From assembly GCA_963973795.1 (NCBI GenBank), contig CAXBAF010000001.1:186001-250000 (forward strand): 64,000 nucleotides of DNA, written 5' to 3'. Below, piece by piece: positions 8,043-17,050 of the stretch (the first letter of the stretch is position 1; each line of letters starts with the position of its first letter). Position numbers and translations under genes: made by a program. The notes under the pieces are model-generated. The model saw nothing but the letters and a program-made list of their open reading frames with translations. It searched no databases and was not told where the DNA came from. The stretch is from UBA1926 sp002337215 (GTDB lineage: Bacteria > Planctomycetota > Phycisphaerae > Phycisphaerales > UBA1924).

Positions 8043-10628
8043 ATGTGGTCGCTGGGTGATCGAACATGGAAAGGTGCGCCGTTGGAAACGGCCGACAACA
8101 CACCGCCGGAAGCCCCCCAGACCGAGGGGGAGTCGGCGCCGGTCGAACCGGCGACGGATGTTGTTGCGTCCGAATCCGGCCCGCCCCTGACCCGTTGGCG
8201 AGAGATCTGGCCCGTCCCCCTGCTGGGCGTGGGCGCGGCGTTGCTCGCGGCGGGTGTCTACATGGCGATGTCAACGGCTCCTGACCCGGTGTTCGCACCG
8301 GCGTTCGAGGACGCGTCGCGGCTGATCGACGCCGGGGCGTACGACGAGGCGATCGACGAGTTGAACAGTCGGGTGTATCCCTACATGGGTCGGCCCGAGT
8401 TGAACCGGGATGCGGAAGCGCGGTACCGGGTGCTGCTGGCGCGCGCTCTCTTTGGTGGGCAGCAGGGGTTGGAGTTCCCGCAGCCGATCAACGACGAGAA
8501 CATTGTCGATCAGTATCGCAAGGCCGAGGAGTTGCAGGGCGGGCTCGAGGCGAAGGACGTCGAACGGCTCGCGCGGACGCTGATCAACCGGGGCGAGTTC
8601 GACGAGGCGATTGCGGTCGCCGAGGGGCTCGAGAACCCGGCGGTGACGGCGGATCTGTACCGCCTCGTGATCGACGCGGTGCGCTCGCGGGCGCGGCCGG
8701 ACTTCGCGGGCTTGCTGCGCAAGATCGATACGTATCTCGGGCTTCCGGGGCTGGACGAGTCCGATCGGGTGTGGGGCCTGTCGCGGCGGGCCGATGCACA
8801 GATCGAGCTTGGATACACGGGTGAGGCGATCAACAGCCTGCTGCGGGAACTTCCGTTGCTTGTCGGCCGCGACATCCCGGGCGTGGGCGAGTTGTATGCG
8901 TTGCTGGGGCGCGGGTATCTCGAGAGCGGGGCGCCGCGGGAGGCGATCAAGGAACTCAGGCGCGCCGACACCGACGCGATGCTCCCTCCTGGCGATCCGG
9001 CGCGACCGCTCGCGCGGCTGTACCTCGCGAAGGCGACCGAGGAATCCGCGGTTGACGATGAGGCGTTGCGGAACGCGCGGGATCTGTATGAGACCGTCGC
9101 CGGGGGCGTCGCTCCCGCGCCGGTTCGGCTTGCGGCCCGATTCGGGCTTGCGCGGACAGAGGCGGCGCTCGACGACCATCCGGCGGCGTTCGAGGCGTTT
9201 GATGCGCTTGTCGATTCGATGCGTGAGCGTGGTGCCCCGGCGCGGCCGGACGCGGAGACGGTCGCGGAATCGCTGAATGAGATCGCCGTTCGGCAGGAAT
9301 CGGCATGGCTCGCGGGCGGGGATGTGACGGCGGTGGGGCTGATGCGTCGGTATGCCGAGGTCGCGGCCGGGCTGTTCACGGTCGAGTCGATGCCGACGGT
9401 GTTGCTCGACACGCTGAGCCGGGCGTACGAGGCCTCGGCGCGTGCGGACCTTGGGTTTGCGCCGGAGACAACCGGCGAGCGGATCGGGCTCGAAGAGCTG
9501 CGCTCGTTCGATCCCTCGACGCTGCGTCAGGCGAAGCGTCGGTTGATCCAGGCGGCGAGCTACGCGCGTCTGCACGCCGACAGGTTCGTGATCGACAACT
9601 ACGAGACGTACGCCGATTCGCTGTGGCGCAGCGCGATGCTGAGCGACGCGGCGGGCGACCGATCGGAGGCGATCGCGGGGCTGGCGCTGTTCGCCGAGAC
9701 GGTGCAGAATGATGCGAGGCAGCCGGAGGCGAGGTTCCGTCTGGGTCAGCTGTTCCAGGCCCGCGGGGAGTACAAGTCGGCGGCGGGGTACTACGAGAGC
9801 CTGATCGATGACGTGCGATCCGGCGATGCGGGGTCGGCCGGGCGGTGGGCGGACCAGAGCTTCGTGCCGCTGGCGCAGTGCTACATCGCGGATGTGGACG
9901 AGACAAACGATGACGCGGCGGTCCGGCTGCTCGAGCAGTCGATCGACGGGACGCGGGGCGGCCCGGATCGGCCTGAGTTCCGGCAAGCCGTGATCGAGTT
10001 GGGCAACCTCGCGATGCGCCGCGGTCGGTACGCCGATGCGATCGAGCGGTACGAAGAGGCGGTCGCACGGGACGATTCGGGGGAGCCGATGATCCCCGTC
10101 CGGTATCGGCTGGCGGACGCGTTGCGGCTGCTGGCCGAGGATATCGGCGGACGGCTCGACGAGCCTTTGAGCGACCGGGAACGCGGCATCCTCGTGGGCG
10201 AGCGGGCGTCGCACCTTCGGAACGCGATCGAGCATTTCTCTGTGGTGCGCGACGCGTTGGGGCGTGCGGATCCGCGCGAGCTGACCGAGCTCGAGTCGGT
10301 GTATCTCCGCAACGCGCACTTCTATCTGGGTGATTGCGCGTTCGACCTCGGGCAGTATCGCGAGGCGATCGATTTCTATGACCGGGCGAAGGCCCGGTAC
10401 GGGAGCGACCCGGTCGTGCTCGTCGCGTTGATCCAGACGGTGAACGCGTACCTCGAGCTCGGGGACATGGCGAGCGCACGGACGGCGAATGACCGCGCGA
10501 AGGCGTACTACCAGACGCTCCCCGACTCGGTGTGGGACGACCCCAACCTCCCGATGAGCCGGCGGGAATGGGAGCGTTGGCTGGACGCGAACACGCGGCT
10601 GGTGACGGGGTACGCGCAGGGCGGCTGA
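8043..10628 (+). CDS. Large membrane-anchored TPR-repeat protein
   Basis: About 861 residues. An N-terminal acidic tail of about 45 residues precedes one membrane helix (WPVPLLGVGAALLAAGVYMAM), then a long alpha-helical solenoid. Repeats such as DASRLIDAGAYDEAIDEL, ARTLINRGEFDEAIAVAEGL, GQLFQARGEYKSAAGYYESL, MRRGRYADAIERYEEAVAR and YLGDCAFDLGQYREAIDFYDRA fit the TPR consensus (G/A-x-Y-x-x-A). Such proteins scaffold multiprotein complexes. A longer start at 7992 and a TTG at 8080 are possible; the data do not settle the start. It sits 50 bp ahead of the flagellar cluster on the same strand, so a link to flagella is possible but unproven. Confidence 0.8.
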   Translation: MWSLGDRTWKGAPLETADNTPPEAPQTEGESAPVEPATDVVASESGPPLTRWREIWPVPLLGVGAALLAAGVYMAMSTAPDPVFAPAFEDASRLIDAGAYDEAIDELNSRVYPYMGRPELNRDAEARYRVLLARALFGGQQGLEFPQPINDENIVDQYRKAEELQGGLEAKDVERLARTLINRGEFDEAIAVAEGLENPAVTADLYRLVIDAVRSRARPDFAGLLRKIDTYLGLPGLDESDRVWGLSRRADAQIELGYTGEAINSLLRELPLLVGRDIPGVGELYALLGRGYLESGAPREAIKELRRADTDAMLPPGDPARPLARLYLAKATEESAVDDEALRNARDLYETVAGGVAPAPVRLAARFGLARTEAALDDHPAAFEAFDALVDSMRERGAPARPDAETVAESLNEIAVRQESAWLAGGDVTAVGLMRRYAEVAAGLFTVESMPTVLLDTLSRAYEASARADLGFAPETTGERIGLEELRSFDPSTLRQAKRRLIQAASYARLHADRFVIDNYETYADSLWRSAMLSDAAGDRSEAIAGLALFAETVQNDARQPEARFRLGQLFQARGEYKSAAGYYESLIDDVRSGDAGSAGRWADQSFVPLAQCYIADVDETNDDAAVRLLEQSIDGTRGGPDRPEFRQAVIELGNLAMRRGRYADAIERYEEAVARDDSGEPMIPVRYRLADALRLLAEDIGGRLDEPLSDRERGILVGERASHLRNAIEHFSVVRDALGRADPRELTELESVYLRNAHFYLGDCAFDLGQYREAIDFYDRAKARYGSDPVVLVALIQTVNAYLELGDMASARTANDRAKAYYQTLPDSVWDDPNLPMSRREWERWLDANTRLVTGYAQGG

Positions 10629-10678
10629 GTTTTCTGGGATCGATACGACCGGCAGGACGCCGGGGAAGGCTGGTCAGG

Positions 10679-11194
10679 ATGACCAATCAGCAGGGATCTG
10701 GGGCCGGGTCTCGGATCGGTGACGCGGACAGGCTCGTGGCGACGCTCGGCGAGCGGTGGCACGAGAGCCTCGATGCGATCGTCGGGGCGCAGCTGGAGCA
10801 GTACGGCTCGCTCGACGCGCTCAGCGAGCGGCAGCGGGCGTACATCGAGGCGGGCGATACGGATCGTCTCATGGGGCTTCTGGGCGAGCGGACGGCGATG
10901 ATCGAATCGATCGCCGAGTCGGCTCGGAAGTTCACGCCGTACGTCGAGGTGTGGTCGGAGGTCGAGTCGGCGCTCCCCGAGGCGGCGCTGCGGGACGTGC
11001 AGCGACGGCTGGACGCGATCTCGGCCCTGGCCGAGTCGATCGCGAACCGGGACGCGGCGGACTCAGCGTTGATCGAGAAAAACAAGGACGCGATCGCCGA
11101 CAAGCTGTCCGGCGTGAACAAGAGCAAGCAAGCCGCCCGTGCGTACGCCGGCCCTCGCAAGAGCGGGGCTCGGTATCAGGATCGGGAGGCCTGA
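10679..11194 (+). CDS. flgN: FlgN-like flagellar export chaperone
   Basis: A 171-residue, nearly all-helical protein. Features fitting FlgN are the N-terminal LVATLGERWHESLDAIVGAQLEQYGSL helix, RQRAYIEAGDTDRLMGLLGERTAMIESI, and the C-terminal NKDAIADKLSGVNKSKQAARAY with its final helix. FlgN keeps hook-filament junction proteins FlgK and FlgL export-competent. Those partner genes are not in the window. It is the first gene of the flagellar run and precedes the histidine kinase by two bases. The assignment rests on helix pattern and context rather than a catalytic motif. Confidence 0.7.
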   Translation: MTNQQGSGAGSRIGDADRLVATLGERWHESLDAIVGAQLEQYGSLDALSERQRAYIEAGDTDRLMGLLGERTAMIESIAESARKFTPYVEVWSEVESALPEAALRDVQRRLDAISALAESIANRDAADSALIEKNKDAIADKLSGVNKSKQAARAYAGPRKSGARYQDREA

Positions 11195-11196
11195 GG

Positions 11197-12264
11197 ATGG
11201 GTGACGCCGCGGAGATGATGGTCGGTTCGGCGGTTGAAGTAACGGCGCCTGTCGCGGTGCCTGTCGCGGCGCCCGACGCGCGCGACGCGATAGACACGCC
11301 GTCGTCGGCGGTGACGGCGGGTGATCTCGCGGAGTTGATGTCCTCGTTCAACGAGGTGACCCGGCGGCTCGAGGCGACGCACACCGTTCTGCGCGGCGAG
11401 GTGAGCCGGCTGACGCAGGAACTCGGCGAGGCGAACGCCCGGCTTCGGCGATCGGAGCGGCTCGCGGAGCTTGGGCAGATGGCAGCGGGGATCGCTCACG
11501 AGATCCGCAACCCGCTCGGCTCGATCAGCCTGTACAGCGAGATGCTGACCGAAGACCTGCGCGGGCTCGAAGCCGAAGAGTCGGCGGAGACGGCGCGGAA
11601 GATCGGATCGTCGGTTCGGCGGCTGGACGCGATCGTGCGCGATGTGCTCGATTTCGCGCGTGATCTGGTAATCCGGCCCGAGGCGATCGACGCGGGGGAC
11701 CTGCTCGCCGCGGCGGTCGAGTCACCCAGATTTGATCAGCAGTTCAGCGCCCACAATAGCGCGGGACCTGACGCGGCGATCACGGTCGAGCCTGGTGCAG
11801 AATCTGTCTACTGCGACTCGTCGCTGGGTTTGCAGGCGTTGCTGAACATCGTGGAGAACGCGCGGCAGGCGAATCTCTCGGGTCCTGCCGGTGCGTCATC
11901 AGTGATCGAGGTATTCGCGAAGCCTTGCCGTGTGCGCACGAGCCCGGACGAGTCGGTTCCGGGTGTCGCGGTTGGTGTTCGTGATCGCGGTCCGGGGATC
12001 GAGCCGGGCGTGATCGAGCGGATGTTCAACCCGTTCTTTACGACGCGGGAGACGGGAACCGGCCTTGGGCTGGCGATCGTGCACCGGATCGTGGACGCGC
12101 ACGACGGGAGCGTGGTCGTGCGGAACAACACCGAGTCGGGTGAGCCGGACGGTCGTTCGGGCGTCACGGTGGAGTTGCGTTTTCCGTCGGTACGGGTCGG
12201 CGGGTCGGCGGGTGAGTTTTCGGTTGGTTCGGTTGGTGATCCAGGAACGGAGCGGCAGGCATGA
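11197..12264 (+). CDS. Soluble histidine kinase for the flagellar sigma-54 activator (FlrB/AtoS type)
   Basis: A 355-residue sensor kinase without membrane segments. After a 50-residue variable start comes a coiled coil (about 60-90), then the HisKA box LGQMAAGIAHEIRNPLGSISLYSEML with phospho-acceptor His101. The ATPase domain shows the N box NIVENARQAN, the G1 box DRGPGIEP and the F/G2 box NPFFTTRETGTGLGLAIVHRI. The ATG at 11197 follows the flgN stop immediately and the gene overlaps its regulator by ATGA. The pair most resembles FlrB-FlrC/FleS-FleR, in which a soluble kinase senses basal-body assembly. That role is inferred from context. Confidence 0.9.
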   Translation: MGDAAEMMVGSAVEVTAPVAVPVAAPDARDAIDTPSSAVTAGDLAELMSSFNEVTRRLEATHTVLRGEVSRLTQELGEANARLRRSERLAELGQMAAGIAHEIRNPLGSISLYSEMLTEDLRGLEAEESAETARKIGSSVRRLDAIVRDVLDFARDLVIRPEAIDAGDLLAAAVESPRFDQQFSAHNSAGPDAAITVEPGAESVYCDSSLGLQALLNIVENARQANLSGPAGASSVIEVFAKPCRVRTSPDESVPGVAVGVRDRGPGIEPGVIERMFNPFFTTRETGTGLGLAIVHRIVDAHDGSVVVRNNTESGEPDGRSGVTVELRFPSVRVGGSAGEFSVGSVGDPGTERQA

Positions 12265-13763
12265 GCACAGTTCTCGTGGTCGATGACAAAGAAATGATGC
12301 GCGACAGCGTGGCTCAGACCCTCCGGAGGGCGGGGTTCGAGGTAACCACGGCGACGGACGGGCGGTCGGCGCTCGAGACCATCGCACGGGCCCGCCCCGA
12401 CGCGGTGGTGACGGACCTCAAGATGCCCGGGATGACGGGGATCGAGCTTGTCGAGAAGATCCAGGAGATCGACGACGCGCTGCCGACGGTTGTGATGACT
12501 GCGTTCGGGACGATCCAGACCGCGGTCGAGGCGATGAAGCGCGGGGCGTTTGATTTCGTCACCAAGCCGTTCGAGGGCGATGAGCTGATCATCACCGTGA
12601 AGCGGGGCCTCAGGGCGGCGAGCATGGCGCGGGAGAACGCGGTGCTTCGTGCGAGCGCGGCGACGCCGGTCTCGGCGGGAGACGGGCTCGACCGTCTGAT
12701 CGGCGATTCGCTCGCGATGCAGGAAGTCCGGTCTCAGATCGAGGCGGTCGCGTCGAGCCAGGGCAGCGTGCTGATCACCGGTGAGAGCGGGACGGGCAAG
12801 GAGGTCGTCGCGCGGGCGATCCACGAGGTGAGCCCCCGATCGTCGGGCGCGTTCCTTGCCGTGAACTGCGCGGCGCTGAGCGAGAGCCTGCTCGAAAGCG
12901 AGCTCTTCGGGCACGAGCGCGGGGCGTTCACCGGGGCAGATAAGCTGCGGAAGGGCCGGTTTGAGCTCGCGGACCGCGGGACGTTGCTGCTCGACGAAGT
13001 CAGCGAGGTGAGCCCCCATATCCAGGCGAAGCTGCTGAGGGTGCTCCAGGAGCGGGCGTTCGAGCGGGTGGGATCCAGCCTGACGATCGGGGTTGATGTC
13101 CGCGTTGTCGCGACGAGCAACCGCGATCTGCAGCAGTCGATCGACGGGGGCGATTTCCGGGGCGATCTTTACTACCGCCTCAACGTGCTGCCGATCCACC
13201 TGCCACCCCTGCGAGAGCGGGCCGGCGATGTTCGGTTGCTGGCGTCGCACTTCGTGGCGGCGTGCTGCCGTCGTGAGGGGCGCGAGACGCTGGCGTGGAC
13301 GGACGAGGCGATGGACCTGATGAGCGGGTACGCGTGGCCGGGCAACGTTCGCGAGCTGCAGAACATCTGCGAGCGGGCGGTGGTGATCTCGGTGGCTCGC
13401 GGGGCCGAGCGGATCGAGGCACCGATGGTCGAGCCCTGGCTGCGCTCGGTGAATCGGACCGGGCGCACGGGCGGGACCCTGCAGGGCGCCACACACGTGG
13501 CGGTTTCGTTCGACGCCGCGGAAGTCAAGCCGGGTGGTTTCTCGGGTCGTGATTTCGCGAACGGAACGGGTTCGGCTGGAGTCGGGTCGAACGGCGAGAT
13601 CCGGCCTTTGTGTGACATCGAGCGCGAGACGATCGTGCACACGCTTGAGCATTTCCACGGGCACCGTCAGAAGACCGCGAAGGCGCTGGGCATCGGCGTG
13701 CGCACGCTTGGGCTCAAACTCAAGAAGTGGAAGGAAGAAGAACTGGTGCCGGCGACGCTCTGA
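12261..13763 (+). CDS. Sigma-54-dependent response regulator (FlrC/FleR-like)
   Basis: 500 residues with three domains. The receiver (1-120) has Asp8/Asp9, phospho-acceptor Asp52 in VVTDLKMPGMTG and Lys in VTKPFEGDE. The AAA+ domain (about 150-390) has Walker A GESGTGKE near 174, the sigma-54-contacting GAFTGA loop near 220, Walker B LLLDEVSE, and LYYRLNVLPIHLPPLRER. A C-terminal Fis-type helix-turn-helix is HRQKTAKALGIGVRTLGLKLKKW. It is an ATP-driven activator of RpoN promoters. A good sigma-54 promoter match begins 27 bp after its stop, upstream of flgB, making that the obvious target. It overlaps its kinase gene by four bases. Confidence 0.93.
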   Translation: MSTVLVVDDKEMMRDSVAQTLRRAGFEVTTATDGRSALETIARARPDAVVTDLKMPGMTGIELVEKIQEIDDALPTVVMTAFGTIQTAVEAMKRGAFDFVTKPFEGDELIITVKRGLRAASMARENAVLRASAATPVSAGDGLDRLIGDSLAMQEVRSQIEAVASSQGSVLITGESGTGKEVVARAIHEVSPRSSGAFLAVNCAALSESLLESELFGHERGAFTGADKLRKGRFELADRGTLLLDEVSEVSPHIQAKLLRVLQERAFERVGSSLTIGVDVRVVATSNRDLQQSIDGGDFRGDLYYRLNVLPIHLPPLRERAGDVRLLASHFVAACCRREGRETLAWTDEAMDLMSGYAWPGNVRELQNICERAVVISVARGAERIEAPMVEPWLRSVNRTGRTGGTLQGATHVAVSFDAAEVKPGGFSGRDFANGTGSAGVGSNGEIRPLCDIERETIVHTLEHFHGHRQKTAKALGIGVRTLGLKLKKWKEEELVPATL

Positions 13764-13789
13764 TTCACACGGGCGTGCGTCGGTTCGAG

Positions 13790-13805
13790 TGGCAAGGTGT
13801 TTGCG
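13790..13805 (+). promoter_or_regulatory. Sigma-54 promoter match ahead of flgB
   Basis: TGGCAA-GGTGT-TTGCG matches the -24/-12 consensus TGGCAC-N5-TTGCA, with the invariant GG and GC exactly ten bases apart. It lies between the sigma-54 activator gene and flgB. Transcription would start near 13815, only about four bases before the flgB ATG at 13819, so the first message would be nearly leaderless. Confidence 0.6.
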
Positions 13806-13818
13806 TAGGACTCTGACG

Positions 13819-14283
13819 ATGGGCATTATCGACCAACTCGACACGGCCGGGGCGTTGCCGGCTCTCGACAAGGTGATCCGGTTCGCCGGGGCTCGCCACA
13901 CGCTGATCTCCCACAACATCGCGAACTTCGAGACGCCGGGCTTCCAGCCGTTGGATGTTGATCCTGCGGCATTCCAGGCGGAATTGGCCGACGCGATCGA
14001 GCGCCGGCGGGATGGAATCGGGGGCGATCGAGTGCGGGGCGGCGGGTATGGCGAACTGCCGATGGAGTCCTCGCGGGAGGTCGAGACGCTGGGGGACGGT
14101 CGTATCCGGCTGAACCCACGGACGAGCAGCGGGAACATTCTGTTCCACGATCGGAACAACCGCGATCTCGAGCGCACGATGCAGTCGCTGGTCGAGAACG
14201 CGTCGGCGTTCCGCGTCGCGACGGACCTGCTGCGGAACCGGACGACGGCGCTGCGGGACGCGATTGCAGAGCGGGTGAGCTGA
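13819..14283 (+). CDS. flgB: Flagellar proximal rod protein FlgB
   Basis: A 154-residue rod subunit, near the usual 130-140. The axial-protein N-terminus is clear: a helix, then LISHNIANFETPGFQ, the NIAN-x-x-TPG-Y/F motif shared by rod and hook proteins. The C-terminal helix (SLVENASAFRVATDLLRNRTTALRDAI) pairs with it in a coiled coil. FlgB is exported through the flagellar type III apparatus and sits on the MS ring. It begins the basal-body block flgB-flgC-fliE. The start at 13819 places 34 residues before NIAN, as in known FlgB proteins. Confidence 0.93.
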   Translation: MGIIDQLDTAGALPALDKVIRFAGARHTLISHNIANFETPGFQPLDVDPAAFQAELADAIERRRDGIGGDRVRGGGYGELPMESSREVETLGDGRIRLNPRTSSGNILFHDRNNRDLERTMQSLVENASAFRVATDLLRNRTTALRDAIAERVS

Positions 14284-14330
14284 TTCGGGTTGGCTGGTAA
14301 ACGGCGGCTCGGCAAGGAGTTGGAGACTCG

Positions 14331-14747
14331 ATGTACGGCGTTCTGGACATCTCGACAAGCGGCATGATCGCGCAGCGGACGCGGATGGCGGTCATTTCTG
14401 CCAACATCGCGAACGCGAACACGATCCTCGATAGTCAAGGGAACGCGAATCCGTACAAGAAGCGGATCGTGCACTTCGAGCCGGGCGATCCGTCGTCGTC
14501 GGACCCCGCGGGTCGTTCGATGGGCGTGCACGTGAGCGAGATCGGCCGCGATGAGCACGCGGTCCGGTATCAGTATGAGCCGGGGAACCCGTACGCGAAC
14601 AAGGACGGATACGTGGCGTACCCCGACATCAGCCCCGAGATCGAGCAGATCAACGCGATGACCGCGGCGCGGGCGTACGAGGCGAACGTTGTTGCGGCGG
14701 AGACGACAAAGACGATGATGGCACAGGCATTGCGGTTGATCGCGTGA
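14331..14747 (+). CDS. flgC: Flagellar proximal rod protein FlgC
   Basis: A 138-residue rod subunit of normal length. It has the N-terminal GVLDISTSGMIAQRTRMAVISANIANANT and the FlgC-specific middle segments GVHVSEIGRD and YEPGNPYANKDGYVAYPDISPE. The C-terminal helix is EIEQINAMTAARAYEANVVAAETTKTMM. FlgC stacks on FlgB in the rod. An AAGGAG ribosome site (in ggcaaggagttggag) precedes the ATG. It is separated from flgB by 47 bp and from fliE by 60 bp. Confidence 0.95.
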   Translation: MYGVLDISTSGMIAQRTRMAVISANIANANTILDSQGNANPYKKRIVHFEPGDPSSSDPAGRSMGVHVSEIGRDEHAVRYQYEPGNPYANKDGYVAYPDISPEIEQINAMTAARAYEANVVAAETTKTMMAQALRLIA

Positions 14748-14807
14748 GAGATCTGGTAGACTGCGTTCGCGCCGGCTTGTGAAAGCCGGGGTGTTAGAGG
14801 ATGATCG

Positions 14808-15137
14808 ATGAGTGATCCGCTTGGATTGGTTTCGGGTGCTGGTGGGGCGGGGATGCGCCCGATCGGTCCTGTTGGCCCCGCGAATCAGGCGTCTGGTGCC
14901 GGGAAGGGCCAGGACGGCCAGGGCTTCCGCGACGTGCTGATGGACAATCTTGAACAGGTGAACAGCGCGCAGCAGGACGCGGACCGGGCTGTCGAAGACC
15001 TCGTGTCGGGGCGTCGACGGGATGTCGAGGGTGTGATCCTCGCGACCGAGAAGGCGGACAATGCCTTCAAGATGCTCCAGGCGATGCGGGGCAAGGTGCT
15101 GCAGGCGTACGACGAGATCAAGCAGGTGCGTGTTTGA
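14808..15137 (+). CDS. fliE: Flagellar hook-basal body protein FliE
   Basis: A 109-residue adaptor between the MS ring and the rod, of the usual size. The C-terminal two thirds show the family pattern: FRDVLMDNLEQVNSAQQDADRAVEDLVSGR, then DVEGVILATEKADNAFKMLQAMRGKVLQAYDEIKQVRV. FliE is the first rod substrate exported and is needed for export gating. The preceding 60 bp contain a small hairpin (ccggctt-gtga-aagccgg, 14772-14789) of unknown significance. Confidence 0.93.
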   Translation: MSDPLGLVSGAGGAGMRPIGPVGPANQASGAGKGQDGQGFRDVLMDNLEQVNSAQQDADRAVEDLVSGRRRDVEGVILATEKADNAFKMLQAMRGKVLQAYDEIKQVRV

Positions 15138-15183
15138 TCTGTTCGGGCTCCGCCTGATCGGAATCGCGCAAGAAATGCTGAAG

Positions 15184-15219
15184 ACCGCCGGCGTGGATTG
15201 CGCGTCGGCGGTTGTTTGT
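15184..15219 (+). terminator. Terminator- or attenuator-like hairpin between fliE and fliF
   Basis: ACCGCCG (15184-15190) pairs with CGGCGGT (15206-15212), with an inner GCG/CGC, followed by TGTTTGT. The tail is interrupted, so readthrough into fliF is likely. It may set the ratio of rod to MS-ring message. Confidence 0.35.
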
Positions 15220-15343
15220 GCGCCGATTTCAAGGTGTTGGATTTGATGAGCCGACATCAACTGCTTGGGTGGGACACCCCCGGGCGCGGAGCGCTCGGAA
15301 ACCCGGCGTTCGTGGCCGGGGGGCGGCAGGGAGGCCGCGTGCT

Positions 15344-17044
15344 ATGGGGCAGTTGCAGCGGGTTCTGGCGGAGATCCGGAGCTATCTGGGCAAACTGAGC
15401 GTGACGCAGCAGCTGCTGATCGGCAGCACGGTCGTGATCGCGCTGATGTCGCTTTTTCTGGTGACGCAGTACGCGGGCGGACCGACGCTGGTCCCGCTGG
15501 GCGGGATCGCCCCCGAGGACCAGCCGCGGGTGCTCAACTCGTTGCAGCTCGCGAACTTCCGCGCGACGATGCGGGACGGCTCGGTGATGGTGCCCGAGGG
15601 CTCGCAGCAGGAAGCGATCGCGCATCTGAGTGAGTCGGGGAGTCTTCCCGATGACACGACGATCCTCTTTAACAACCTCGTGACCAAGCAGGACTGGCGG
15701 CACAGCCGGGAGCAGCACCGCCAGCAGTATGTGTTCGCGCTGCAGAACGAGCTGAGCCGGGTCATCACGCGGTTCCGCGGGGTGAGCAAGGCGACGGTGA
15801 TCATCGATGCGCCCGAGCGGCAGGGTCTGGGGCGGACAAGCCGGGACCCCTCGGCGTCGGTGACGGTGTTCCCGGCGGGCGGAGAGCCTCTGAGCCAGGC
15901 GACGGTGGACGCGGTGGCGTCGTTGGTCGCGGGGGCGAAGAGCGGGCTGAGCCGATCGCGGGTCCAGGTGATCGACGGGGGAACGCAGCAGCGGCGCATG
16001 GCGACCGACGAGTCGTCGATGGCGGCGGGGACGTACCTCGACCATCGTTCGAAAATGGAATCGGAGATGCTCCGCAAGCTCGAGGGGCTTCTGAGTTACA
16101 TCCCGGGTGTCATTGTCGCGGTCACCGCTGAGGTTGACGTGAGCCGGGTGAGCGAGCAAACGCGGTCGAACCTTCCCAAGGGCGAAGGGACGATCTCGCT
16201 GCTTAAGAGCGAGAGCACGACGTCGATCGAGAGCGGCGGGGTGGCGAAGGGCTCGGAGCCGGGCGTGCGCTCGATGCAGGGCGCGGATATCAACGAGGCC
16301 CCGGCGTCGGCGCGGAACGGCGGTTCTCAGGAAGATTCGGACCTCGAGTTTGAGACCGCGATCGGGACCAAAGTCCGCGACACGGTGGATCCCAGGGGCA
16401 TGCCGACGTTCTTCGCGGCGTCGGTGAATGTGCCGGAGACGTTCATCGTTGATTGGCTTCGGGAAGAGAACCCGCCCGCTGACGGTGCGGAGCCCGAGAA
16501 CCCGACGACGGAGGCGATCCGCGCCAGATTTGACGAGTTCCGGCTGATTATTGAGCAGCAGGTCAAACCTCACCTCAAGACGCGGGGCGAAGCGGGCGCT
16601 CTTGTGGACGGGGAGGTGCAGGTGGCGATGATCCCAAATCAAGTCCTTGCGAGTCACGCGGCGTCCGGGATGGGCGGTGGGGGTGGCGCGTTCGGCCTCA
16701 TCAACGGTGGGGGCGGGCTCGTGGGTGATAGCGTGCTGGACACCGCGCTGCTGGGCGGGCTGGCGCTCGTATCTCTCACGATGATGGTGATGATGGTCCG
16801 GCGGTCCTCGAAGAAGGTGGAACTCCCGTCGGCCGAGGAGCTGGTGGGCGTGCCGCCCAGGATGGAGAATTCTGACGACATGGTCGGCGAGGCCGAGGAG
16901 GGCGAGAGCGCGCTCGAGGGCATCGAGGTAAACGAAAGCGATGTGGAGCGGAACAAGATGCTCGACCAGATCTCTGAACTGATCCAGGCGGAGCCGCAGA
17001 AGGCGGCGAGCCTGATGGGCCGCTGGATGACGGCGGGGGAGTAA
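15344..17044 (+). CDS. fliF: Flagellar MS-ring protein FliF
   Basis: 566 residues, two membrane helices. The first is near 20-40 (QQLLIGSTVVIALMSLFLVTQ). The periplasmic ring-building region follows with RHSREQHRQQYVFALQNELSRVI, VSKATVIIDAPER and VTVFPAGGEPLSQATVDAVASLVAGAKSGL. The second helix is near 460-475 (LDTALLGGLALVSLTMMVMMV). The cytoplasmic tail ends in NKMLDQISELIQAEPQKAASLMGRWMT, the FliG-binding segment. The ATG at 15344 is the sensible start, since the upstream frame has no family sequence. FliF forms the ring on which the C ring, export gate and rod assemble. Confidence 0.95.
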   Translation: MGQLQRVLAEIRSYLGKLSVTQQLLIGSTVVIALMSLFLVTQYAGGPTLVPLGGIAPEDQPRVLNSLQLANFRATMRDGSVMVPEGSQQEAIAHLSESGSLPDDTTILFNNLVTKQDWRHSREQHRQQYVFALQNELSRVITRFRGVSKATVIIDAPERQGLGRTSRDPSASVTVFPAGGEPLSQATVDAVASLVAGAKSGLSRSRVQVIDGGTQQRRMATDESSMAAGTYLDHRSKMESEMLRKLEGLLSYIPGVIVAVTAEVDVSRVSEQTRSNLPKGEGTISLLKSESTTSIESGGVAKGSEPGVRSMQGADINEAPASARNGGSQEDSDLEFETAIGTKVRDTVDPRGMPTFFAASVNVPETFIVDWLREENPPADGAEPENPTTEAIRARFDEFRLIIEQQVKPHLKTRGEAGALVDGEVQVAMIPNQVLASHAASGMGGGGGAFGLINGGGGLVGDSVLDTALLGGLALVSLTMMVMMVRRSSKKVELPSAEELVGVPPRMENSDDMVGEAEEGESALEGIEVNESDVERNKMLDQISELIQAEPQKAASLMGRWMTAGE

Positions 17045-17050
17045 CGGACG

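Noticed and set aside
14283..14331. A GG-N10-GC sigma-54 match ahead of flgC
   Set aside because: Only the invariant dinucleotides match; the -12 element is ACGGC rather than TTGC, and flgC is readily read through from flgB.
11808..15260. An 1150-codon open frame on the minus strand opposite the two-component and rod genes
   Set aside because: Same reason: antisense to known genes, low-complexity Arg-rich translation, no motif.
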